The notes under the pieces: generated by a model
What the model saw: only the letters and a program-made list of their open reading frames with translations
Told to the model about the DNA's origin: nothing
Databases searched by the model: none
Position numbers and translations under genes: made by a program
Shown: positions 1 through 10,485 of the stretch, piece after piece
Position numbering within the stretch: the stretch's first letter is position 1
How the letters are laid out: each line of letters begins with the position of its first letter
Assembly: GCA_029215795.1 (NCBI GenBank)
Contig: JARDYH010000005.1
Coordinates: 161,039,814-161,103,813 of the forward strand
Source of the DNA: Anniella stebbinsi
Taxonomy: Eukaryota; Chordata; Lepidosauria; Squamata; Anniellidae
Length of the DNA stretch: 64,000 nt
Direction of reading: 5' to 3'

Positions 1-193
1 TCGCTTGTTCACATAGTCAAAATGCGCTTTAATGGCCGGAGCAAAATAAAACTCGCTATTTAACGAGCATTCGATAATGTGCATAATCAGATGTTTAAAG
101 CGCCTCTACGCCCGATTTGAGCTCCGTTCTTGTAGAGGTAAATTTTTTAATGCGCCTTGAAAGAGCTTTAAATGCCTCTTGTAGAGGCAGCCT
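1..193. mobile_element. Partial hAT-type MITE (CTCTACAAG family), right part
   Basis: Sequence rich in alternating GCGCATTA-type motifs that ends in CTTGTAGAGGCAGCC. It matches the right portions of the copies at 15925-16271, 22250-24883 and 44056-44409. The left end lies outside the window. Non-autonomous and non-coding; the open frame crossing it is a by-product. Confidence 0.75.
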
Positions 194-359
194 AGGTTTG
201 CCATTACTTTGTGATTCTGCTGGACAGTTTGGTCCTCTTTCTGGTTATGCATCCCATCCCATGTCAACCATGCCCCCATTTCCCCAAGCTGCTCAGAAAT
301 CCATAAGAGTATTGATCTTAGACTCCACTGCGTGGTTGGACTAACTCCCCTCCCCTCAG

Positions 360-476
360 CAGTACAAGTGGCAGTCAGAAAACTTCAAAGTGGCAGAATG
401 CACCAAAAGTTTACACGATCAGCAGAAACAGGCAGTAAATAAAGCTATTCTTGGACCATCCTACTTCAAGCTGCAG
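360..476 (+). CDS. Candidate internal coding exon of an unidentified gene
   Basis: A pyrimidine-rich acceptor (CCCCTCCCCTCAG) at 347-359 is followed by 117 nt open in one frame, then a donor CTGCAG|GTGGGAG at 476/477. The segment is exactly 39 codons with phase 0 at both ends. It starts Q-Y-K-W-Q-S-E-N-F-K and ends with G-P-S-Y-F-K-L-Q. The composition (K, Q, N, aromatic residues; no low complexity) looks like real protein and not a repeat, and I see no other copy in the window. I do not recognise the protein. The neighbouring exons are not evident here, so the gene would extend to the left or lie across long introns. It could also be a chance open segment between splice-like signals. Confidence 0.4.
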
Positions 477-1170
477 GTGGGAGAGGAAATATTTAAATGC
501 TCCTCTATGAACAAAATTCCTTGTAAGCTGAATAAAAGTGGGCAAATATCTCTCCCATTTTCTTGAGACCATTCTTCCTCTGGGAAAATGTGAGGTGCTT
601 GCAAGAAGTAGGGAAAGAGAAATTCCCCCACTGTTTTCAGGTGTGTTGGATTACTTGATTCATCATTGACAAAGTGAATGGGGGGTGGGGGGGTGGCACT
701 TTCTTTAATAATAATAATAATAATAATAATAATGCTCGGCCGTTAATTATAGTAGCTCTCTGCAGCTTTCCGGTTGCATCTCCTAGACCAATATATGATG
801 GGAATGATGCTATTATTAATACGTCTTGTTTCATTTATTTATTTGCAATATTTATATACTGCTCCATATGTAAAATAGATTTCAGAGCCGTCTACATAGG
901 AATAAAATGTCCAGGAGATTAGCGCTCCCGGTTCACTTACGGCAGAGGAAGCGTGTTCCAGAGATCCCTCCAAGTAAGAATACTCACACACCAGCGGTTT
1001 GTGTTTAGTATAAGCTTTACTGAGATTCCAGTAATTCCTTTCAGTATACGTACAGCAGTTTGGTCATCAAATATAATACAGGTTTCCAGGAAGATTCCAC
1101 ATCAAATAACATCACCGTCTAACCTCATATCCTCATACAACCAGCCTCACATTCTATCAGATATTTACAG

Positions 1171-1223
<53 letters not shown>

Positions 1224-1439
1224 AATGGACAATGACTATGCACAGATCTATAGAAAAAACTCCCAGGGAAAAACTCACTATCTCCCTGACCTTTACAAGA
1301 GTAGATAGAAAAAACCACTCCCCTGTTAATTGACATCAGGTGCTATAGTCAGTCCTCTGGACACTTTGTAACTGTCCAGTCCTTTTATTCATCTGAGAGA
1401 ATTTTTCCTCAACATAAGATAGTAAAAAGTAAGATTTTA
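477..1439. other. No gene seen; microsatellites only
   Basis: Contains a (TAA)n run at about 705-733, an AT-rich stretch around 830-910 resembling the tail of a LINE in reverse orientation, and a (TA)n/(CA)n compound microsatellite at about 1170-1220. The open frames here translate those microsatellites (poly-N, poly-L, YIYI, THTH) and are not genes. Confidence 0.6.
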
Positions 1440-1860
1440 AAAATTGTTCAACTTATAACAAAGGATCAATAAAAATAGTGGCTGGCCAGTTGAGGAATGC
1501 TTCCTGGAAGAGTTGTTTTCAGGAGGCACTGGAAGCAGCCTAGTGTTGGCACCTGCCTGACCTCTAGGGGCAGGGAGTTCCAAAGAGAAGGGGCCACCAC
1601 ACTAAAGGCTCTTCTCCTGGTGGATTCCAATCGGGCCATAGGTCCACGTGGAACCACCAGGAGCAGGCCCTCCAATGACCTCAGTGATCGAGCAGGTTGG
1701 TAAGGGGGAAGGTGCTCTCTCAAGTATCCTGGTGCCGAGTTGTCTAGGGCTTTGTACACTAGTAGCAAAACCTTAAACCTGTCCTGATGACCAATAGATA
1801 GCCAGTGTAATTCCCTCAGCAAAGGAGTTATATGCTGAAAAGAGGCAGCTCCCGACAACA
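1440..1860 (-). mobile_element. 5'-truncated L2-like LINE, C-terminal part of ORF2
   Basis: Reverse-strand frame 1858-1466 encodes the region after the reverse transcriptase core that is common in L2/CR1-group LINEs: a HITPLLRELHWL block, a FKVLLLVYKAL block, then an R-x-FSVVAPSLWNSLP block. Only the last ~130 residues remain, followed by a short 3' tail at 1440-1465. It is a dead fragment; 5' truncation is usual for this class. Confidence 0.8.
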
Positions 1861-2439
1861 GCTGAAACCAAAGTCAACACACAAAGCAAAATGTGGTTCA
1901 GAGAGCTTGTAAAGTGCAAAACTCAGATGGATCTGCTATTGAAAAAACTTTTAACGAAATTTGATAAAATAATTAATCCATACTACAAAGTATAAAAAGT
2001 AAATGTAAATATGTAACTATAACAAACCATACAGAATTATACCATAATGGAAACTAGACAGTCCCCCTGGAGGTGGGGGATCCCCATTCCTCCCCCAAAA
2101 CTGTGCCCCTGCAGTCCCTTTCTAGCTTCGTCCATAGGGGATAATGAAATGGCTTTGCTCATCATTAGTTCCTGTGGGGCTGGTGTAAAATCCCTGTGGG
2201 GTGAAATTGGGGAGTGGGGACTGACCCTATGGCTCAGTCACAAGGGAGTTGGCTTTGGTCCCCAGCCTCCAATTTGGCCCTTGAAAGATCTTTACTCTGC
2301 ACCTCCCGAAGCTAACTGTCAGCACCAACTTCATTAGTTTTTATGTTGGTTGGACTGGACACTAGAGGGCACCCCTGTATTAGGAATATGCTACACCTTG
2401 CAAACTGCATCTCCAGCAGCGCTGACTGAAAGGTCAATG

Positions 2440-2760
2440 GAAGAACCCTGATGCTGGATCAGACCAGCGGTCCACCTAATCCAGCATTCAGTTCACACAG
2501 TGGCCAACCAGCTTCCCATCAGAAATGCACAAGCCAGACATGAGTGCAACAGCACTCCCTACCCATGTTCCCAAGCCACTGGGGTACACAGGCATACTGC
2601 ACTGGAGGTAGCACATAGCCATCAGGACTAGTGGCCACTGAGGGCCATCTCCTACAGGGATTTGTCCAACCCCCCTTTAAAGCTATCCAAATTGGTGGCC
2701 ATTACATCTTGTGGCAGTGTATTCCATAGTTTAACTATGCACATGGGAAACTAGTAAACA
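2440..2760 (-). mobile_element. CR1-type LINE 3' fragment
   Basis: Reverse-oriented copy of a dispersed repeat also present at 16300-16580, 29393-29515, 38700-39245, 44705-44800 and 52230-52385. Shared landmarks are a 'ctggatcagacc' block, a 'cacagtggccaacca' block and a 'ggtggccattacatcttgtgg' block. In the + copy at 38.8-39.06 kb the same region encodes a short C-terminal ORF (LWNSLPQ..., LDGFKRGLDKFL). Confidence 0.7.
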
Positions 2761-3182
2761 TGGGAAACTAGCATGGACCGCTGATCCTCCAGATAGGGAT
2801 AATTCCCAGAAGTGCAACCTGCAGCATTCCTACAATACACACCCCAATTTCTCCATCTTCAGAAGTAGGAAGATAATGCCCAGAGTAGACCAAAGGGGTA
2901 AACATGCTCTTCGGGTGCATGCATGACAAATATACCTGTGAGGGTTATGACCCAGGTTGTCATCTGAGGATAGGCCCTACGCTTCCTGCAGTATTCTAGG
3001 TGGCATGGCATGCTTTCTGAGTTTTCTTCTTAGTAGGCTTGGTTTTGAGAGAAGGACTCACTTCATCATCAATCAATTCTGGAGTCCCATGCTTCTGACG
3101 CTTCCGTTTTGTAAGGTGTAGCATAACCCAGATCCAAGGGCGCCCTCCAGTGTCCAGTAAGAGGTAGTACAGCTTCAACTAT
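2761..3182. other. Unassigned sequence
   Basis: No clear gene. On the reverse strand 3178-2996 is an open frame with a lysine-rich end (KRKRQKHG..., KTKPTKKKTQK), but its first part overlaps a short repeated block ('ggacactggagggcgccc') also seen near 2355. I see no splice signals that would make it an exon. Confidence 0.4.
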
Positions 3183-3190
3183 GTTTCTAT

Positions 3191-3878
3191 TAGGGATGTG
3201 TATCGTATTGTTAAAATGTCAGATAACGATACGATAAGGTTGTTATTGGACATCTGATTAACGAGAATGATACGATAGAAAAACCTCCGATAAATATCCG
3301 ATCCGAAAATTTTCAGCCTGATTATGTCGGATTATCGGACCTCCATATAAATAAACCTATAACTTCTGTATTTTAAAAGTCAGAGGCTTGAAACTTGGTC
3401 ACAGTGCTTATGGGGTATGCCTAAGTATGTGTAAAATTTGAGATCGATCCCTCCAACCCTCGATTTTATATGAATTTATTAAAGATCGTTTAAGTTCTGA
3501 CAGGTCAAAATGACAGCTCGCCACGTGCGTTCATTCAGACCTGTCAAAAAGTTGCAGGATCTTTAAAAAAAAAAAATCATATAAAATCGAGGGTTGGAGG
3601 GATAGATCTCAAATTTCATACACATACTTATGTATACCCCATAAGCATTGTGACCAAGTTTCAAGCCTGTAACTTTGAAAATCCAGAAGTTATAGGCATT
3701 TTCCCCTAAAATATTCAGCTCTATAGGGCACAACGGGGCTGCAAATTAAATATCAGATTTCCGATAATTATCGTGAAGGCAATATGATTAACCTACGATA
3801 TTATTGGAGATGATAATTTTTTTGGTCCGAAATTCCGATAATGATAAAATACCATGTTTTTGGGTGTGCACATCCCTA
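3191..3878. mobile_element. Palindromic hAT-type MITE, TAGGGATGTG family, 688 bp
   Basis: Starts TAGGGATGTG and ends CACATCCCTA, flanked by a perfect 8-bp target duplication GTTTCTAT (3183-3190 and 3879-3886). The two halves are largely inverted copies of each other, including mirrored 'cctataacttctg' and 'gaagttatagg' blocks and a centre with DNA of the form ctgacaggtc...gacctgtc. Copies or pieces occur at 46261-47212, inside 53242-53988 and at 58655-58810. An 8-bp duplication with these ends is the hAT hallmark. Non-coding. Confidence 0.85.
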
Positions 3879-3955
3879 GTTTCTATGTATTTCTGTATAT
3901 CCGTTTGTTTGTTTCTTCTATGTAGGAGGCATAGCACAATTACTTTGTCCACAAG

Positions 3956-3957
<2 letters not shown>

Positions 3958-3994
<37 letters not shown>

Positions 3995-4155
3995 TTGTAG
4001 CCCACCTCTCCCTCTGGATCGAGGCAGGGAACAACAATAAATATAAATACAAGAACGATAAAATAGATAAAACATTAAAAACAAATTATTAAAAACATCT
4101 TAAAATTCAGCTGGGTAGGCCTGCCAGAAGAGATCAGTCTTGCAGTGATTGCATT
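3958..4155 (-). mobile_element. 3' end of an L2/CR1-group LINE with (ATT)n tail
   Basis: On the reverse strand this is the LINE 3' end that runs into an (ATT)n tail at 3958-3993. It matches the tail of the longer copy at 22716-24787 ('gatcgaggcagggaacaacaa', 'ggcctgccagaagag'). Severely 5'-truncated. Confidence 0.75.
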
Positions 4156-4220
4156 GTAGGGGGAAAAACTGAGTTACATCATTTCCCTTTTGCATTCTGA
4201 ATTTCTGTTCTTGATTACAG

Positions 4221-4330
4221 GGGCTGGCCAAAGATGGGAAGGCATGGTGCTAAAGTTTGTGGTTAAAGGAGACGACGTGGGGATATTAGGTGAAGACAAT
4301 AATACTTTGAAAGATTTATTTTGTAATTGA
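4221..4330 (+). CDS. Candidate 3'-terminal coding exon of an unidentified gene
   Basis: A good acceptor (TTTCTGTTCTTGATTACAG, ending 4220) is followed by an open segment in phase (first two bases complete a codon begun upstream). It reads A-G-Q-R-W-E-G-M-V-L-K-F-V-V-K-G-D-D and ends ...L-K-D-L-F-C-N before TGA at 4328-4330. It lies directly after LINE-derived DNA and before a MITE. I do not recognise the protein. Its phase does not match the exon at 360-476 directly, so a shared gene would need another exon between them. It may be a chance open end. Confidence 0.3.
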
Positions 4331-4586
4331 TCCTGTTGAGATGTCAGTGAGTGAATGCTCCAGTGTCACAGAAGAAAAAGCTGCAAGTAGTAACAAAAAG
4401 TTTTGTCAAGCAGTTAAGTGCCAAAGTAGATGTGATGGTGGCAGATCCCTGTGTTTAAACACATGACGAGGGGGGTTCCCCCATCCCTTACCAGTTTTCA
4501 AAAGCAAAAGAGGCTAGTGGGTGAAGTATTCAGAACATATGAGCATTTTGTTACAGCTGGCAAATTACTCAAACATGCCCCATTAG

Positions 4587-4901
4587 TAGCCTGACCAGAT
4601 AAAATCCAGGTCAGGGTTCATGTAACTTTAACAGTTGTAAAGAAAAGGGAATTTCAGCCGGTGTCATTTGTATGCAATTAGTTCCTGGTGAAATTTCCTC
4701 TTCATCACAACAGTTAAAGTTGCAGGCACTAGAGTGACCATATAGAAAAGGAGGCAGGGCCCCTGCAACTTTAACAGTTGTGGTGAAGAGGAAATTTCAC
4801 CAGGAACTAATTGCATACAAATGACACTGGCAGAAATTCCCTTTTCTCTACAATTGTTAAAGTTACATGAGCCCTGACCTGGATTTTATCTGGTCACCCT
4901 A
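4587..4901. mobile_element. Palindromic hAT-type MITE, TAGGGTGACCAGATA family
   Basis: About 315 bp, near-perfect foldback. Landmarks are 'aactttaacagttgt', 'ggaatttca' and 'tttgtatgcaattagttcc', each present again in reverse complement. Ends TAG-CCTGACCAGATAAAA / TTTTATCTGGTCACCCTA. Flanking CCATTAG (4580-4586 and 4902-4908) is 7 of the expected 8 bp. Confidence 0.85.
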
Positions 4902-5469
4902 CCATTAGCAATCCTGAATGCAAACATGAATGGGAGTGCATGTTCTCCTAAAACATGCACAACTTTCTCAATATGCACATTTCCCATTGAAATGAACTGA
5001 AAAACAAGTCACAAATGAGAATGTTAGTGAGACAAAACTAAAAGTAAAATTTGGAGAATTTTAGTGAGCGCCCTTTCTGAATAAGGATGGGAGTTGTGCA
5101 TTCTCCCACACTTATACAGAACCCTTTTTCTGCTACAGGTCCTCCCAATCCTCTTTAAAAGGTGAAAAAAAGAAATGAAAACAAAAATAATCCATTTTCA
5201 AAGATTGACTAGATTTCAGATTAGATGGCATCTCCTAAGCGCCATGGAAAGACCATGACCGTATACTTTACTTGCTCTCAGTTCTTCAATGTGCATATTA
5301 GACAGAGAGCATTTTCAGATGGGGGGAAATTGTGTTTCCTTACTGTCACTTTGCCTCTTGCTTCTCTCCCACTACAGGGACGAGCAGCTTCCTCTTTCTT
5401 CACATAGGGAAGAAAGACTAAGCAAGTAGCGACCACATGTCCCATTGAGTGGCCGTTTTTATAGTGTCG
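4902..5469. other. No gene or repeat recognised
   Basis: AT-rich sequence. I see no coding signal beyond short chance frames and no obvious repeat boundary. Confidence 0.4.
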
Positions 5470-5710
5470 TTCTCCTTTTAAAATGTAACATCTTTTAAAC
5501 GTCTCCTGAAAACACATCTTTCCAAAAGGCTTTCCCTGGGCTGTAAGTGCTTCTGAGTTTATTTTGTTTTTACATGGTATTTTTTAAACCTTTACAGCAT
5601 TATATTATGTTTTGATTTGCTGTATTTTATGGTTTTAATTGTGAACTGCCCAGAGAACACTGGCTATTGGGCAGTATAAAAATGTAATACATAAAAATAA
5701 ATATAAATGA
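5470..5710 (+). mobile_element. LINE 3' tail ('cccagagaac..ctattgggcagta' type)
   Basis: Plus-strand 3' end of an L2/CR1-group LINE: a 'gaactgcccagagaacactgg' block, then 'ctattgggcagtataaaaat' and a run of ATAAATA. The same tail ends the copies at 18420-18615, 34686-35146 and (reverse) 41195-41340. Confidence 0.65.
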
Positions 5711-7949
5711 ATACACACAACTACACTGAAAGCATTAGTACCTGTTGCTATATATATATATATATATATATATTACAGCAGGTTTGAAAACAAATCAATT
5801 TAATGATGTAATGATTTATTATCGATTCTCCACACAGTGGCAGAAATCCCAGTTTCCCTCTCTTCATTTGGAGTTTTCCTTTGAGTTTATTCTTTTATTC
5901 AAAATATAAAAGTATCAAAAAAAGCCCTGCTGGATTGGACCAAAGCTCCATTTAGTTCAGCATCCTCTTTCTCACATTTATATATAAAAAGCATATAATA
6001 ATGGCATTAAAAACAACCAATATACCTAGAAAGATCTTTGTTTGTCTATATATCAAAGTTCCCCTCTAGATTTGCATTCTGAAAGGCATGCATGACATAT
6101 GTTACATTTTAAAAGATGTTACATATTAAGAATGCTTTGCATGAAACTCTGCATTTGAAGAATGTTTAACACCTTTATTCTCTACACATTGTCAAGTGCA
6201 ATTGTCATCTCTGCCTTTAGGAGTCGGTTTCATATGCCCAGTATTTAGATTTTATTAAATTACCAGCTATCTAGGCAATAGAAAATTTCCCATAAAGGAA
6301 GTACAACTTTTCTGCATTATATTGTGGGTCCAGCAGGTATTTGTATATACACTTTATTGTATTTTCAAGACATAGCAATATAAAAAAATAATTAAAAAAA
6401 CTTGTATACAACATTTGATCTCCACACCCCTTTTGCCTTGTGTGTCGTCGTGTCTTTTTATATAGTAAGTGTGCAGGCAGGGACTGTGTTCTTTTACTGA
6501 TATGTAAGTCTCTCTGGGAGCCTATCAGGCTGAGGGATGGGATAAAAATACTGTAAAATACGTAAGTAAATAAATCTAAAAGTTGCCATGCACATTTTGG
6601 CTAAAGCAAATTCCAGCGTGCATTTGAGTGTTCCTCTTCAGGTGAAACATCTGGGACATTTCAAAAGAAACCAAAAGGGTTTGAATAGGCTGCTGGTGAT
6701 GTGATGTTTCTCATCAAAGGGAGGGGAATGTCTTCGTTAAGGCTCTATCCTGTGTAGCATTCTAAGAGAAAACAAGCAATCCAGAACTTTTGTTTACATG
6801 CAAGTTTATTACACGTAACACCTAACGTCATTATCATTACTGTCATTCAAAAAAGCCTTATTGTAACTTATATGAGTTTTAACTGGTTCATCGATAAATC
6901 AATCCACACAAAACTACATAGGATGAATGGAAGGAAAAAGCACAGTGTCTTCGGTTGTCTATCTTACAAGCAGGGTGGCCACATCTCCTCTTTTACAAAG
7001 GACAGCCCTCCGTTTGAAGGGCTGCCAGAGGACTGTCCTCCATTTGAAGGGCTATCTAGTCCAGTTCCTTTCTTAAAATAAAGGACCCTAAAAACTGTTG
7101 CCCATCAACAGTTAGCATCTGGACAGCAGACGGACAGAAGGGGCAGGGACATAGGTCACCTGGTCACAGGCTCCCATACTATAGTGAGATGTACTGTCTT
7201 TCAATTTAAATTGCAATAATCGTTTCAAAATTTGCATCTAAGTATATGCAAAATTTTTGCAACCTGGCATCCTCTTGTGCCCTCTTTTTTGGTGAGGCAG
7301 TTCTTTTTTGGTGATTTATAAGTGGCCACCCTAAGTAGAAGAAGCATTCCATCCTGCATAAGAGTGAAGGGGCAAGGCCTCTTCTAAGACACCTGCAGTT
7401 CTTATATATATACTTACACTAAAAATAATTACCATTAAAAATAATAATGTGCTGTCCAATAAATCAGGGAATGATTTTTATATTAGCCCACCTTGTTAGA
7501 TTTAAGGAAGACCGGGAAAGTACTGAACAGATTTTTCTTGAATTGGAATAATTCTTAATGTACCTGGACAGCATTTTCACCAAAGCACTGCTGAAGATTG
7601 TTACAATGATAAGGCAATCGATACATACTTATTGTGGAATGTTGTTTGATCTGGAGGCTCTAATAAATGGCTCCAGGGCAATAGCCTTACAATTTATTAT
7701 TCATCTCATTTTGTATTTGAGTTTTAGACTCATTGAATATCTAAAATCCATCCGCTCTGAAAAGTGGAATGATACATATTATCAATTATTGTAATGAAAT
7801 AATCATTAAGCTATATATATATATATATCCATCCTACTTTGATAATACATAGTACAAAGCTAAAAATAAAAGGACACGCAGAATAAAACACACACACACA
7901 CGCATTATTAATGACATTTTTGGTAATTAAAAGTTTGGTAAAATAGGAT
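5711..7949. other. Mostly unassigned sequence with microsatellites and a small repeat
   Basis: Contains (TA)n at about 5748-5773 and 7813-7829, a 45-bp CR1 scrap near 5925-5970, a (CA)n run near 7890, and at about 6972-7333 a segment bounded by AGGGTGGCCAC and GTGGCCACCCT. That last segment is probably another small inverted-repeat element, though I could not confirm a target duplication. No convincing gene. Confidence 0.4.
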
Positions 7950-8160
7950 AATCTTTAGCCTAGATCTTAAAAGATAGAAATGATGGTGAGTGGCCAACAT
8001 CCGTAGGGAGGGAGTTCCAAGGCCAAAGTGTCACCACAGAGAAGGCTTTGTGGCCAGTATCTACCTTCTTTTATTTCAGTGGTGGAAGACCCTCATATCA
8101 ACTAATGAGAAGGGTGGTATGGGAGAGGATGGATCTTTAGGTTCCAGATCACTGAGAACT
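7950..8160 (-). mobile_element. Possible LINE fragment
   Basis: The block 'gagggagttccaaggccaaagtg...accacagagaaggc' resembles, on the reverse strand, the FSVVAPSLWNSLP-encoding part of the L2-like LINE at 1440-1860. Degenerate; it could also be 3' untranslated sequence of the gene upstream on this strand. Confidence 0.35.
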
Positions 8161-8459
8161 AAAATATAGGCCAGTCTTGTTATTTTCATGTTGCAGAGAA
8201 GGAGTCAAGGCTAAGAGCTGGAGGTTTGTGTAAGGCCTCCTGGTTAGTTTATGGCTGAACTCAGATTTGGATGAGGGATTTCCCAACTCATAAGGCACAA
8301 TCTTAGCCATGACACGACACCAGTCTTCAGGACTATTAAGCTCAGCGCTGGTGGGATAGTCAAAATCAGTTGTGTCACAGTGCATGCTGTTTGGTAATAC
8401 TGTTGTTTTAGGCACCAGTTCCTCTACTTCTGGTTTAACGTAGTGCAACGCCGGCCATC

Positions 8460-9398
8460 TCAGAGGTTGACAAATGAAGTCGTCTCTTTCTTTTGCAGTG
8501 CCTTGGCGGCCACTTCCCACCACCCTCGCTCCGACAACTTGTACTCAGTCATTCCATGTCTATATGTTACTGTGATTAGGTTCTCCCCTTTCCCAGAGAT
8601 CAGCATGATTTTCTCATTGCAGGTGAAAAGCTGCATCTTGGCATTATTCTGAACACAATGGGGTTCCTGCCAGAATCTACTAATGGCTTCATCCAGGCAA
8701 TTTGTCAGCTGCCTCCATTTTGTGACAGTCAACTTGTTCCTCACCTTCCACAAGTTCTCCATGTTTAGTGGCTCTGCTCCAGTTTGGAGACGCTCCTTGA
8801 CTACATCCCAGTCGTTCACCTGGAGATCATATTCAGGTACACCTAGTTTGAAGAAGACAGAAATCTTGTACTTTCCCTGGCCTGAGACAAACTTCATCAC
8901 TTTTCCATCACACTCCACCAACATCTCAGCATCTTGTTGGATGACTTCAGGTTCCATGGGAAACCGTTCAGCTGCTCGGTCAAAACAGGCCAAAGAAGAA
9001 AACCCTGGTCTAGAGGGACCCCAGCTATGAAGATGACTACGAATGCCAAGGATAGTACTAAGGCTGAGGGGCTGTGAGCTAGAGCAAAGACGAGAAAGGT
9101 AGAGCCCCCATCTAGGCACAAAGACATCGTATTGGACTTTGCCTTGATCGTGGAAGACTGTGATGGCACATTCTCCATCACCAGAGGTAAACTCCATCAG
9201 GGTGTGCCCATCAGAAATGGTAAGATGGGCATTGCTTCTCACGCATGGGGGCTCCCTCTGGAGCTTCTCTAAAGCACAACTGAGACAGAAGGACAATTTG
9301 CTGTTGGGCTCTTCTTTATTCTTGACTAACAGCAAGTTCCTGAAAATGAGCTCCTTTGAGAGAGAGGGTGCCATTCCACCAGATGACGCCTTCTTCAT
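8460..9398 (-). CDS. Tandem-repeat protein, locus 1 (three SG-x-GE units); unrecognised, candidate interferon-induced gene
   Basis: A 312-residue frame on a single exon. The start is the first ATG after a strong acceptor (TTTTTAATTGTCCTGCAG, AG at 9411-9410); the frame stays open upstream but that part is intronic. The ATG has A at -3. The protein holds three related units at about residues 34-104, 134-204 and 228-301. Each has a Cys/Ala-rich helix ending in EP (residues 49-50, 149-150, 245-246), a strand pair, an SG-x-G turn (SGDGE at 72-76, SGQGK at 172-176, SGKGE at 268-272), a strand such as ITVTYRHG, and a Y-x-L or W end. Helical linkers separate the units. There is no signal peptide or membrane segment, so a cytosolic or nuclear protein is likely. 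Relatives lie at 19.65, 39.45 and 41.7 kb. A consensus ISRE sits 1.4 kb upstream. I cannot name the family; the immune role is inferred. Confidence 0.7.
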   Translation of the reverse strand: MKKASSGGMAPSLSKELIFRNLLLVKNKEEPNSKLSFCLSCALEKLQREPPCVRSNAHLTISDGHTLMEFTSGDGECAITVFHDQGKVQYDVFVPRWGLYLSRLCSSSQPLSLSTILGIRSHLHSWGPSRPGFSSLACFDRAAERFPMEPEVIQQDAEMLVECDGKVMKFVSGQGKYKISVFFKLGVPEYDLQVNDWDVVKERLQTGAEPLNMENLWKVRNKLTVTKWRQLTNCLDEAISRFWQEPHCVQNNAKMQLFTCNEKIMLISGKGENLITVTYRHGMTEYKLSERGWWEVAAKALQKKETTSFVNL

Positions 9399-9409
9399 TC
9401 TGTTCTCTA

Positions 9410-10134
9410 CTGCAGGACAATTAAAAAACAAACAGATTTGAGCTTTTCTAGCAATGAAAAGACATCTTATTTCCCATTCCACCTGCACAAAAAGGCTTTC
9501 CAACAAAGACGATGGCAAGAGCAAAGCCCTGAGCGTACTCCATTCCAGGCCACTGGAGAATGGACAAAGGTCTCCTGCAACATATAGACCCTTATAATAG
9601 GCAAATTGGTATCTCATTGCAGGTGTCAGAAATAATCACTCAAGGAAAGCCTTTGAGGGCATCCTTTGGCATTTTCTTTTGATAGGAATAGGAGTCACAT
9701 TAAGTAAAAACATTTTGTACAAAGGATAGGGGATTTGACTGGTAGACATGGAATGGCGAGCTTCCCACTATGACTACTATAATTTTCTCTCACTCTCTCT
9801 CTGACCAGCCTTGCCACATTTCAGACCTCTTACCTCTACACCAAATGTCACTGCCAAATAATTCATTTGCCAGTATTAAGCCAAGTGATCCCCATTTTCA
9901 TTTCTCTACACTGACAAAAATATCCCGCACAGATTCATCCAGATCTTCAAAGCAGCTTCCAGAGCCTCACCCCATCCTAACTTCCCATGCCTTTTGCTTC
10001 TCCAACTCACAGCTAGCCTAAGCTCTTACACGCTTCTAAGATACTCTGCTCCATTGTCCTTCGTATCCCTTATATCTAGAACTCACACCCCAACACCCAT
10101 ATAGTCCCTTCTCTTCCTTCAAAATTGAAAATTC
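9410..10134. other. Presumed intron of locus 1
   Basis: Sequence between the acceptor of the locus-1 coding exon and its putative promoter. No repeat recognised. Intron status is inferred from the acceptor at 9410-9411; the donor of the upstream exon was not located. Confidence 0.4.
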
Positions 10135-10330
10135 GAGTGAAGAATTTGGCCTGTTGAAAGGACTAAAGAGATAAGGGCTATTGAAAAACCACAGTGAGCA
10201 GGCACATGTCTCAAACTTCTTGGTTCCCTCTTTGCCCCCTCTCTCCCCTCCCCTTGCAATCAGGGTTGATAAAAATCAATGAGCCCCCCCCCCCCCACCA
10301 CAGGTGGTGTACAGAAGTGTATGCGCTCTC
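10135..10330. repeat. Duplicated block, partner at 21820-22250
   Basis: The segment from 'cctgttgaaaggactaaagagataagggc' through 'caatcagggttgataaaaatc' and on to 'ggtggtgtacagaagtgtatgc' is matched at 21.8-22.25 kb. Both copies carry the same hAT-type end (CAGGGTTGAT at 10261 and 21977) at the same site, so that insertion is older than the duplication. Here the transposon is truncated after about 20 bp. Confidence 0.75.
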
Positions 10331-10344
10331 TCTCTCTCTCTCTC

Positions 10345-10485
10345 TCTCCTCCTCTCCATGGTATCCTCACAATAACAACCCTGTGAGGCAGGTCAGGCTG
10401 AGAATCTGTGACTGGCTCAAAGTCACTCAGTGAGCTTCCATGGTCGAGTGGGGACTAGACCACTAATCACTACACCACCCTGGAT
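10345..10485 (-). mobile_element. tRNA-derived SINE fragment
   Basis: Reverse complement reads a tRNA-like head: box A-like TAGTG-GTTA region and a box B-like 'agtccccactcgaccatgg', followed by 'ggttgttattgtgaggatacc'. Another copy is at 30060-30286. Both belong to a larger duplicated block. Confidence 0.65.

Noticed and set aside
637..922. Open frames with poly-leucine or poly-asparagine on both strands
   Set aside because: Translations of the (TAA)n microsatellite at 705-733; no other support.
953..1333. 126-codon plus frame with YIYI and THTH runs
   Set aside because: The runs come from the (TA)n(CA)n microsatellite; no splice or codon support.
9399..9617. Longer start for the locus-1 protein (385 residues)
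   Set aside because: The extra 73 codons lie upstream of a strong splice acceptor at 9410-9411, show no similarity to paralogues and are hydrophobic in a random way; treated as intron.
10345..10485. tRNA gene on the reverse strand
   Set aside because: Box A- and box B-like words are present but the tRNA fold is incomplete and the same sequence with a LINE-like tail recurs at 30060-30286; it is a SINE.
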